Positions 1 through 12,000 of a DNA stretch of 64,000 nt are shown here, piece after piece. Under the pieces are notes generated by a model. The model did no database searches and had not been told where the DNA came from. It saw only the letters and a program-made list of their open reading frames with translations. This DNA comes from Lactobacillus panisapium (GTDB lineage Bacteria > Bacillota > Bacilli > Lactobacillales > Lactobacillaceae): the NCBI RefSeq assembly GCF_019469265.1, contig NZ_CP048268.1:899501-963500 (forward strand). Direction: 5' to 3'. Within the stretch, counting starts at the first letter, position 1, and each line of letters begins with the position of its first letter. The translations under genes and the position numbers were made by a program.

Positions 1-1
1 T

Positions 2-3000
2 AAAAAAACTGAAACCCAGGACACTCAATCTGACGCTACAAAAGAAAATGACTCCAAGCTGTCTACTTTTACTGGCTTAACTTCATTTTTTAAAGGTACT
101 GATAAGGTAACTGTGAAAAATGCTGATAATAAGACTGTAACTGAGACTGAGCAGAATAAAGCTAATAGTACTTCTGATGAGCCAACAAGCAGCCAGGATT
201 CTTCTACTGCTGATCATGAAAAAACTGATGAATTAATTACAAGTGACAATCAAAGTCTCGCCTCCTCTAATCAAGAGCAAAAAGTTCAGACTAAGGTTAA
301 TGCATCAACAGCGCAAGTTTATAACTGGGATGATTTTAAAAAAGCATTTCAAGATGTCAATATTTCAGAAATTGATATTATGAAAGATATTGCTAACCCT
401 AATGGTAACGATCAAGAAACAGGTTTTAACATTCCCGGAAGAACACTATTAATTACATCAGGTGGTAATACTAGGCATATTATTGATTTTAAGGGTTCAC
501 ATCCTAATTTAACTGGTAGCGAAAAACTCCAGATAACTTATCGTAACTTAACAGTTTGGTGTTCAGATTGGTACGGTATAATTAGAACCTACGAATACAA
601 TTATGATGCGGCTAAGCAAAATACAGCGATTATTACACTGGATGATATTGATTTCCATGGTTCCCAAATGTTATATGTTGGTAGCCATAACGAAATTCAC
701 TTGAAGAATAACATTACTGCAGAAACAATTAATTATAGTTATACCAGTCCTGTAGATGGCGGCACAGCAGGTGGTAAAGATAATAAACAACAACTATTTG
801 AATTTACTTCTGACTATAATAATATCTATTTCGATAAAGGCTGTACTTTCACAGGTACAACTTATGGCGGTAATGTTATCCAGATGTCACAAGGCAACGG
901 CAATATCCATATTGAACAAGGTGCCACTGTTACATTAAATCCATTAGGTAATGCAGATGGTTCTTTAGGTAACAATCCTGGTGAAACTACTGGTACTACA
1001 TATGGCATTTACCTAGCTGGTTCAGGAAAGATAGACGTTGAAGGTGCTTTAAACATTAACGTCGGCAAGAGCAAATCTAATGCCCCTCAGGCTATTTATA
1101 ATGGAACACGAAATGCTGTGCAAGCAAAGGCTATTGGACTTTATGATGCTAATTCATCGTTTAATATTGGATCCGGCGGCAGTGTTAACATTACTACTAA
1201 CGGTAATATTTCTAATAATACTAATACCAGCTTAATTTTCGACGGCGGTAATTTCATTATTAATCCCAATGGTTCTTTGAAAATAACCGGGGAAGATATG
1301 GGCGACTATAGCGGTACATTAGTTGCAATTGCCAGCAGTGCAGACATTGAAAATGGTACTTTTGAAATTCGCTTGAAAAATGGTGGATCGACTAATGCAG
1401 GTAATGGAGCCATTACACTAATTGATGCGACTGGTAATTTGACAGTTAATAACCCCGAATCCTTAGTTCTAGATGCACATCTTAACAAGAATCCCGCTAC
1501 CAGTCTCATCGGCAATAACCAGGTTACCATTACCAACGTACGGCAAAAGTTAAATCTTTCTAGTATTGTTCCTAGTCTCAAAGATCTAACATTGCCACCA
1601 TATCACCTGTTAAAGGTTAATAAGGACAGTAATGGAAATATCCAAGTTGCTCCAAATGGTATTGAAGTATTAAACGGTCAGCAAGTTTTTGATACAGCTA
1701 CTCTTCAAAAAATCCAGGATGATAAAGACTTAGGCCCTATATTTAAAAATTTACCAGATAATATTCTAAGTGAATTAAAGCAGCTTGCCGGTAGTGGCAG
1801 TGCCACATATGATGATGTCTTTAGTGGAATTATCAATTACGCCTTTAGCGATCCTTCAAACATAGGCTATAACGATATTAGCTTTATTCCAGCCAACCCA
1901 AGTGGCTTTTTGGATATTGATCCTGCTAATGTTAAAGTATCGTATAACGAAGATGGCACTAGCACTATCACTGGAGCAATTTTGAATTATACAGAGGCAA
2001 CAGATGGTGTGAACAGTGACGGCCTATTTAGTAAGATTCTTCCAGGTGGAACCAATGCTTATGTAAGAGCTTATGTCAAAGATTCATCTGGTAAAGAAAC
2101 AGCTATTAAGGCTAACAGCGGAATAGATGATCCTTATAATCAAACAGCAGATTCCGGTAAGACTTTGTCTCATGACTTTACTGCTATGGCTAAGTATAAT
2201 GAACAAACTGGCCGTTACGAATTTAGTTTTAACATTCCAGCTGAAACAACCAAAGCCCTGAAAAAAGGCGATAAAATCGAATTATATCCTAATGCTAATT
2301 TTATCGAATATAATCCACTGGCAACTAAATTGCCTGAATCAGATTCAAACCACAGACCAATTGCTGTTGACGTTTTAGCAGCGGCTCAAGATACAGCAGC
2401 CCAGGAAATCAATGATGAGTTACAAAAGATTAATAATGATCAATCAATAAAACATAATAAAGATTTAGACGATGCTATTGCCAATGCAAAACAGGTTGCT
2501 GCTAAGTCAGATTCAAGCAACTATGATTCTGGCAAATCAGTTTATGGTGCTGATAATATTCCAGAAGTAGAAAAGAGAAAGAAAGATGCTTTAAGTGATT
2601 TACAAACAGCTTATGAGACGGCCCAGAAGGAGTCGCAAGCTTTAAGTGACCAGGTAAAAGCTTCTAAGACAGCGATTACGAATGCTGCAAAAGAAGCTGA
2701 GAATAGAGTACGTAGTACCAGCCTTACTAATGATGAGCAACAAACATATATTGATGCAATTGAAAAGGCCAAGGATGAAGCTTTAGCAACGAAAGATGAC
2801 GCTAATTTCGATCCTGCGAAGTCGATTTATGGCAGTGACAACGTTGATGACGTTAAGAATAAAGAGACTAAAGCTACTAACATTTTTAACAAGGAAGCTG
2901 CCAAAGGTGAACTTGACGGTTTTGCCAAAGACTGTGAAACAACATTAGGCTTAGACTCAACAAATAATAAGGGTGTTGAAGATGCTAAGACAGCTGCAAT

Positions 3001-6000
3001 TACTGCTATTGATAACATATCTGATAGTGCTGTGCCTGCTAGTGATAACACAACAGAAGTAAACAACAGTGAAAATGATGGTAAAACTAATATTTTAGAT
3101 GCCGTTAAAGCCGCTGCTAAGGATCAGCTATCTAATAGTAATACTTCTGTGCAAGGTGCTATTGGTAAAATTGATGGTCTGTCTGAAAAAGAGAAAGCCG
3201 ATTATAAAGCTCAAGCAGATGAGCTAGTTACAAACGATAAAAAAACTGGCTATGCAGATTTAATTGATCAAGATCCAACTGCTGCTGATATCAAAGGTCA
3301 CTTAAATGATGGAATAGCAGCGCTAAATGAACTGGAAACTAAAGCAAAGGCTATTGGCCGTATTAATGACGCTGCAACTAATGCAAAAGCACAGATTGAT
3401 CAGAATAACGACTTAACTGCTGCGCAAAAAACTAAATATGAAGGTGATATTAGTACTTTAGTTAGCGAAGGAACGCAAGCTGTTAAGAATGCTAAAAGTG
3501 CAGATATTGATACTACAGCACAGGAATATATTGATCAAATTAATAATGTTCCGAAAACGGCTGGAAGCGATTTATTAGATGCTCAACGTAATACTGCCAA
3601 AGAAGCAGTTGAAGCTGCAGCTAAAAAGGCAAGTGATGCTATTTCTGCAATTTCTGATGATTTACTTGATCCAGCAACAAAGACTAAATACAACAAGCAA
3701 ATTACAGATGCTGAAAATGCCGCAACATCAGCTATTGATGCCGCTACAACTTCAGACGCAATTACTTCTGAACAAACAAAAGGTATAAACGATATTAACG
3801 ATATCTACCAAGACGCCTTACTTGCCAAAGAAAAAGCTAGCGCATTAACTGATTTAGCTGCTGCTAAGGATAAAGATCTTGGTCTTATAGACGCTGACCT
3901 TAAGGATGGCTCCATTGATGATGAAACAGCACAAAATGCAAAAGCTAATATAAATAGTATTTATACGCAAGCAGTTGTTAAAATCACAACCAAGGATAAT
4001 GATATCAAGACAGTCGATGATGATAAAAACAAAGCCATCGATGACATGGATAAGATTGCAGAAAACATCAAGGGTAGTCAAGAAGAACAAGATGTAAGAA
4101 AAGCAAAAAAGACTGCAATTGATGAACTAGCGGGATTAGCTGATAAAGTTAAGACTGAGATTGCCGCTGATAAGAACTTATCCCAAGTCGAAAAAGATGG
4201 CTATACAGATCAAGTTGATCAAGCTTTAGCTGATGCTAAGAATAAAATCAACGCTGCCACAACTACAGATGAAGTTACAAAGAATGAAGCTGCGGGTAAA
4301 GCAAATATAACCCAAGTTGAAAATGATGCATCACTTCAATCTGCTAAAGATCTAGGCTTAGCAGATATTCAGAAGGCCAAGAAGGACGCTCTTGATCAAG
4401 TTAAGAAATTAACTAATGTTGATGACGATACCAAGAATCAGTTAAATAATGAAATAAATGATGCTTATGATGCAGCTAAAGACAAGATTGAAAGTCCCGA
4501 CCCAGCAACAGCAGACCAAGTTAATAAGAACGCTCAAGAAGGCGTGACAAACATCAACAACGTGGTTAGTGATCTTAATGTTGCCAAAGCGGCAAATAAA
4601 CGGAAACTTGCCAAATATGCCGAAAAGGCAATTGATCGCATTGATGCCAATACGGATTTAACTGCTGATGATAAGACAAAAATAGAACAAGCAATTAACG
4701 ATGCTCGCGATAAGGGCATAACTAATATTGATGCAGTTACAACCACGGTAGCTGATGTTGAGGCAGCAGAAAAAGAAGCTGAGGAAAACATTGATGTTGC
4801 GGCAACAGCTGGAGACAATTTATTAAATACTCAACGTAATACAGCAAAACAAGCAGTTGAAGATGCAGCAACAAAGGCCAAGAATGCCATTGAAAACAAT
4901 AAATTTCTTGATGCTGACAGCAAGACGAAATATGAAGATAAAATTGAGGCTGCTCAGAAAGCCGCAGAAACAGCTATCGATGCCGCTACAACCGCAAACG
5001 CAATTACCTCTGCACAAAACACCGGTATTAATAATATTAGTGATGTCTCACTTGCTGCAGAAAAAGCCAGTGCATTAACTGAATTAGTTACTGCTAAGAA
5101 TAAAGATCTTGATACTGTAAATGCTGCTCATGATAGGGGTTCAGTTGACGATTCAAATTGGAAAGATGCAGTAAATGAGATAAATAGTATTTATGATGCT
5201 GCCGTTAAGAAAATTACGAACGATGATGATATTACTACAATCGGTACGGATAAAACCAAAGCCATCGATGACATGGATAAGATTGCAGAAAACATCAATG
5301 GCAGTCAGGCAGAACAAGATTTAAGAAAAGCGAAAAAGAATGCAATTGATGATCTAACGGAATCGGCTGATAAAGTTAAGACTGAGATTGCCAATGATAA
5401 GAACTTATCCCAAGTCGAAAAAGATGGCTATACAGATCAAGTTGATCAAGCTTTAGCTGATGCTAAGAATAAAATCAACGCTGCCACAACTACAGATGAA
5501 GTTACAAAGAATGAAGATGCGGGTAAAGCAAATATAACCCAAGTTGAAAATGATGCATCACTTCAATCCGCTAAAGATTTAGGCTTAGCAGATATTCAGA
5601 AGGCCAAGAAGGACGCTCTTGACCAAGTTAAGAAATTAACTAATGTTGATGACGATACCAAGAATCAGCTAAATAGTGAAATAAATGATGCTTATGATGC
5701 CGCTAAAGACAAGATTGAAAATCCTGATCCAGCAACAGCAGACCAAGTTAATAAGAACGCTCAAGAAGGCGTGACAAACATCAACAACGTGGTTAGTGAT
5801 CTTAATGTTGCCAAAGCAGCAAACAAACGGAAACTTGCCAAATATGCCGAAAAGGCAATTGACCGCATTGATGCCAATACGGACTTAGCGGCTGACGATA
5901 AGACAAAAATAGAACAAGCAATTAACGATGCTCGTGATAAGGGCATAACTGATATTGATGCAGTTACAACCACGGCAGCTGATGTTGAGGCAGCAGAAAA

Positions 6001-9000
6001 AGAAGCTGAGGAAAACATTGATGTTGCGGCAACAGTAAGCCTTGATACCAATAAGACTGCTGCAAAACAAGCAGTTGAAGATGCAGCAACAAAGGCCAAG
6101 AGTGACATTGATAACAATAAATCTCTTGATGCTGTCAGCAAGAAGAAATATGAAGATAAAATTGAAGCTGCCAAGAAAGCCGCAGAAACAGCTATTGATG
6201 CCGCTACAACCGCAACTGCAATTACTTCTGAACAAACAAGAGGTATTAACGATATTAACAATATCTACCAAGACGCCTCGCTTGCTGCAGAAAAAGCCAG
6301 TGCATTAACTGAATTAACTGCTGCTAAGAATAAAGATCTTGATACTGTAAATGCTGCTCATGATAAGGGTTCAGTTGACGATCCAAATTGGAAAGATGCA
6401 GTAAATGATATAAATAGTATTTATGATGCTGCCGTTAAGAAAATTACGAACGATGATGATGTTACTACAGTCGGTACGGATAAAAATGACGCTATCAGTG
6501 CCATGGATAAGATTGCAAATGGCATTGATGGCGATCAGGATGCACAAGATTTAAGATCTGCGAAAAATAAGGCGATTAATGAATTAGCGGGATTAGCTGA
6601 TCAAGTTAAGAATGAGATTACCAATGATAAGAACTTAACCCAACTTGAAAAAGATGGCTATACAGATCGAGTTGATCAAGCTTTAGCTAATGCTAAGAAT
6701 GAGATCAACGCTGCTACAAATATAGATGAAGTTACAAAGAATGAGGCTGCGGGTAAAGAAGACATAACCAAAGTTGAAAATGATGCATCACTTCAATCTG
6801 CTAAAGATCTAGGCTTAAATAACATCCAACAAGCTAAGAAGGACGCTCTTGACCAAGTTAAGAAATTAACTAATGTTGATGAAGATACCAAGAATCAGCT
6901 AAATAGTGAAATAAATGATGCTTATGATGCCGCTAAAGACAAGATTGAAAGTCCTGATCCAGCAACAGCAGACCAAGTTAATAAGAACGCTCAAGAAGGC
7001 GTGACAAACATCAACAACGTGGTTAGTGATCTTAATGTTGCCAAAGCAGCAAACAAACGGAAACTTGCCAAATATGCCGAAAAGGCAATCGATCGCATTG
7101 ATGCCAATACGGATTTAACGGCTGATGATAAGACAAAAATAGAACAAGCAATTAACGATGCTCGCGATAAGGGCATAACTGATATTGATGCAGCTACAAC
7201 TTCTGCAAACGTTGAGACAGCAGAAAAAGCTGCTGAGAATGCAATTGATGTTGCGGCAACAGTAAACCTTGATACTAATAAGAATTCAGCCAAGAGTGCT
7301 TTGGATACTACAGCTGCAAATGCTAAGACTGATCTTAAGAATATTTATGATAAGTTAACTACTGACTATCAAAAGTTAACTGATGATCAAAAAGCAACAG
7401 CAAAAGCTGATTATGATAAAGCAACCCAAGCTTATGAGGATGCTACTAAGGATGGTGGTACAATCGATCAGGCTTGTGCTGCTGCAAAAGCAAAAGTTGA
7501 TTCAGCTAAAAATAAAGATGAATTAAACAAGGTAATAACTGATGGAAACTCCAGCATTTTAAATGAAGAGTCAACAGCTTCCTTGGCAATAATTAAGGCT
7601 CAAGCTAAGCAAGACATTCAAAAAGCGGTGGATGAAGCTAAAGCTGAACTTAAGGACAAGAATAATGAAATTAATCTAAGTGATCAGAGTGCCTTAGACG
7701 AAGTTCAAAAACTTGGTAATTCAGATATTGATGCAGAAACTAATGCAGAAACCGTTTCAACAATCAGAGATAATACGATTAAGGGCATTAATAACATTGT
7801 CACTAATGCTAAGGCAACAAATGCAGATCAAATTAGAAAAGATCGCGACGATGCCATCAAAGAACTTGATAAGGTCCTTAAAGGTGATAAAGATGCTGGC
7901 ATTTCTGGAGTACTAGACAAGATTGATGCTCTTGAAGATGATACTGGTAAAACCGGCTTAACAGCTGATGAAATAACTAAGTTTAAAGAACAAGCTCAAA
8001 AAGCTCATGATGAAGCCGTAGCAGCAATTAGTGGCGCTACTGATGATCAAATCAATGATTTGAAACAAAAGGGAATTGATGCAATAAATCAAGCTTTAAT
8101 TGATGCACAAATCCAGGCGGCTAAGCGTAAGGGCAATAGTGATCTAGATACTGCTGCCAAAGAAGCTAAAGACAAGATCGCACAATCTAATAATCTTACA
8201 GACACTGAAAAAGCTGAAGCCAACCAAGCAATCGATGATGCTACAACTACAGCTAAAAAAGATGTTGATGCAGCTACTAGTGTGGACGAAGTTAATAAGG
8301 CTGTTTCTGACGGTAAGGATGCAATCAATGATGCTGTTACAAAGGCAAATAGCGCCAAGGACTTGACTTCTAAAAAGAAAGATGCCAAAGATGCTATTGA
8401 TGCTGAAGCGGCAGTAATTAAAAAGAGAATTAATAGTGATGCCAACTTATCTAGGTCAGAAAGACTTAGCCAATCTGCAAATGTTGATCTTGAAGCAGGC
8501 AAAGCCAAAAATGCAATTGATCGTGCTGATAACGTTGCAGATGTAATTAAGCAACGTGATACTGGTGTAAATGCAATTGATGCGCAATACGTATCTGGTA
8601 AGCCACTTGCTGATCAAAAGACTGATGCTATTAAAGAAATCACTAGTGTTGCCACTGAAGCTGCAAATAAGGTTGACAAAGATGACTCGAAGTCAGCTAA
8701 CGAGAAAGATAAAGAAAAGAAAGCGATTGCTGATGCTGCAGCAGAAGCAAAAGATGCAATTAATAGAGCAAAAGGAGCTGAAGGTGTTAATAAAGCCAAG
8801 GTAGATGGTATTGCAAAAATTGAAGCTGCACAAAAACCAGTCATTACTCTTGCTGATCAAAAGAAAACAGCAAAAGATGCAATTGATGATGCTGCTAATA
8901 AGGCCAAGAATAAGATTTCTCAAGATCCAGGATTAACTAATGATGAAAAAGCTACTGCTAATAAAGAGATTGATAGTCTAGCAGATGATGCTAAAAATAA

Positions 9001-12000
9001 TATTGATCAAGCAACAAATATTGATGAAGTTGAAAAAGCAGAGGCTGAAGGAACTGCGAATATAACCCAGGTACAGAGTAAAGTTAATATTCAGAAGAAA
9101 AAGGATCGCGCCAAGAAGATTATTAATGATGAAGGTATTGACGCTAAGAAAGATATTGATCGTGCTTCTGTAAGTGATAGTGAAAAGCAAGCCGCAAAAG
9201 CTAAAGTTGATCAAGCAGTTAAAGATGAACAGGCTAAAGTTGACAAAGCTAATGATGGAGACGAGATCTTAGATATAATTGATGAGTCCCAAGAAATCAT
9301 TCATTCATTTGTTCCTGAAACAAGTGGCTCCGGCAGCAATGGTTCTGACTCAAACGGTTCAGGCTCGAATGGTTCAGGCAGCAACGGTTCTGGTTCAAAC
9401 GGTTCAGGCAGCAACGGTTCTGGTTCAAACGGTTCAGGCAGCAATGGCTCCGGATCAAACGGTTCTGACTCAAATGGTTCAGGCAGCAACGGTTCTGGTT
9501 CAAACGGTTCTGACTCAAATGGTTCAGGATCAAATGGTTCAGGATCAAATGGCTCCGGCAGCAATGGTTCAGATTCCAATGGCTCCGGCTCTAACGGTTC
9601 CGACTCCAATGGTTCCGGCTCAAACGGTTCAGGATCAAACGGTTCAGGATCAAATGGTTCAGGCAGCAACGGCTCTGGCTCAAATGGTTCAGGCAGTAAC
9701 GGCTCAGGTTCAAATGGTTCAGGCAGCAATGGTTCCGGCTCTAACGGTTCAGGCTCAAATGGCTCCGGCTCTAACGGTTCAGGATCAAATGGCTCAGGCT
9801 CTAATGGTTCAGGCAGCAATGGTTCTGGCTCAAATGGTTCCGGCAGCAACGGTTCTGGCTCAAATGGTTCCGGCTCAAATGGTTCCGGCAGCAACGGTTC
9901 TGGCTCAAATGGCTCAGGATCCAATGGTTCCGGCAGTAACGGCTCTGGATCAAATGGTTCCGGCAGCAATGGCTCAGGCAGCAATGGTTCAGGCAGCAAC
10001 GGCTCGGGCTCAAATGGCTCAGGCAGCAATGGTTCCGGCAGCAACGGCTCCGGCTCAAATGGTTCCGGTTCAAATGGTTCAGACTCCAACGGTTCAGGCA
10101 GCAATGGTTCCGGTTCAAACGGTTCCGGTAGCAACGGCTCCGGTTCAAACGGTTCTGGCAGCAATGGTTCTGGCTCAAATGGCTCAGGCAGCAATGGTTC
10201 CGGCAGCAACGGCTCGGGCTCAAATGGTTCCGGCTCAAATGGCTCAGGCTCTAATGGTTCAGGCAGCAATGGTTCAGGCAGCAATGGCTCTGGATCAAAT
10301 GGTTCAGGCAGCAATGGCTCTGGATCAAATGGTTCAGGCAGCAACGGCTCAGGTTCAAATGGTTCCGGCTCAAACGGCTCAGGCAGCAATGGTTCTGGCA
10401 GCAACGGCTCTGGATCAAATGGCTCCGGCTCGAACGGCTCTGGTTCAAATGGTTCTGGCTCCAACGGTTCCGGCTCCAACGGTTCTGGCTCTAATGGCTC
10501 CGGCAGCAACGGTTCAGGCTCCAATGGCTCCGGCAGCAACGGTTCCGGCTCGAACGGCTCCGGCAGCAATGGTTCTGACTCCAATGGCTCAGGCTCCAAC
10601 GGTTCTGGTTCAAATGGCTCAGGCTCCAACGGTTCAGGCTCAAATGGTTCAGACTCCAACGGTTCCGGCAGCAATGGCTCAGGATCAAATGGATCAGACT
10701 CCAACGGTTCCGGCAGCAATGGTTCCGGTTCAAATGGTTCAGACTCCAACGGCTCCGGCTCAAATGGTTCAGGCAGCAACGGCTCCGGCTCCAATGGTTC
10801 TGGCTCGAATGGCTCCGGATCAAACGGCTCCGGTTCAAATGGTTCAGGTTCAAACGGCTCAGGCAGCAACGGCTCCGGTAGCAATGGCTCTGGTAGCAAT
10901 GGCTCAGGCTCCAATGGTTCTGGATCAAACGGCTCCGGCAGCAACGGCTCCGGCTCCAATGGCTCCGGCAGCAACGGTTCCGGCTCGAACGGCTCCGGCT
11001 CGAACGGCTCAGGCTCCAATGGTTCCGGCTCGAACGGCTCAGGCAGCAATGGTTCCGGTTCAAACGGCTCCGGCAGCAATGGCTCCGGCAGCAATGGTTC
11101 TGGCAGCAACGGCTCAGGCTCGAATGGCTCTGGATCAAATGGTTCCGGCTCGAACGGCTCAGGTTCTAATGGTTCTGGCTCCAACGGTTCCGGCTCGAAC
11201 GGCTCAGGTTCTAATGGTTCTGGCTCCAACGGTTCCGGCTCGAACGGCTCCGGATCCAACGGTTCTGGCTCGAACGGCTCCGGATCCAACGGTTCTGGCT
11301 CGAATGGCTCAGGCTCCAATGGCTCCGGCAGCAACGGTTCCGGCTCGAACGGCTCCGGCAGCAATGGCTCCGGCTCAAATGGCTCAGGCTCAAACGGCTC
11401 AGGTAGCAACGGCTCCGGATCAAACGGCTCAGGCTCAAATGGTTCTGGATCAAATGGTTCCGGCTCGAACGGCTCAGGTAGCAACGGTTCCGGTTCAAAT
11501 GGCTCAGGCAGCAATGGCTCCGGATCAAATGGCTCCGGCAGCAACGGCTCAGGTAGCAATGGCTCCGGCAGCAATGGTTCTGGCTCTAATGGCTCAGGTT
11601 CTAATGGCTCAGGCTCCAACGGCTCCGGTTCAAATGGTTCAGGTTCAAACGGCTCAGGCAGCAACGGCTCCGGTAGCAATGGCTCCGGTAGCAATGGCTC
11701 AGGCTCCAACGGCTCAGGCAGCAACGGCTCCGGTAGCAATGGCTCAGGCTCCAACAGCTCAGGTTCTAATGGTTCAGGTTCAAACGGCTCTGGCTCGAAT
11801 GGCTCAGGTAGCAATGGTTCCGGCTCAAACGGCTCAGGCAGCAACGGCTCCGGTAGCAATGGTTCTGGCTCTAACGGTTCCGGCAGCAATGGCTCTGACT
11901 CAAATGGTTCAGGCTCCAACGGTTCTGACTCCAATGGCTCAGGCTCGAATGGTTCAGGCTCAAATGGCTCAGGCAGCAATGGTTCAGGATCAAATGGCTC

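Noticed and set aside
113..115. GTG at 113 as the start of adhesin 1
   Set aside because: The frame is open upstream to base 2 and the paralogue motif lies before this codon.
5761..6261. Minus-strand open frames recurring near 4534-4818, 5761-6261 and 6991-7293
   Set aside because: They recur because the underlying 1,230-bp coding repeat recurs. They are antisense to it and lack RBS support.
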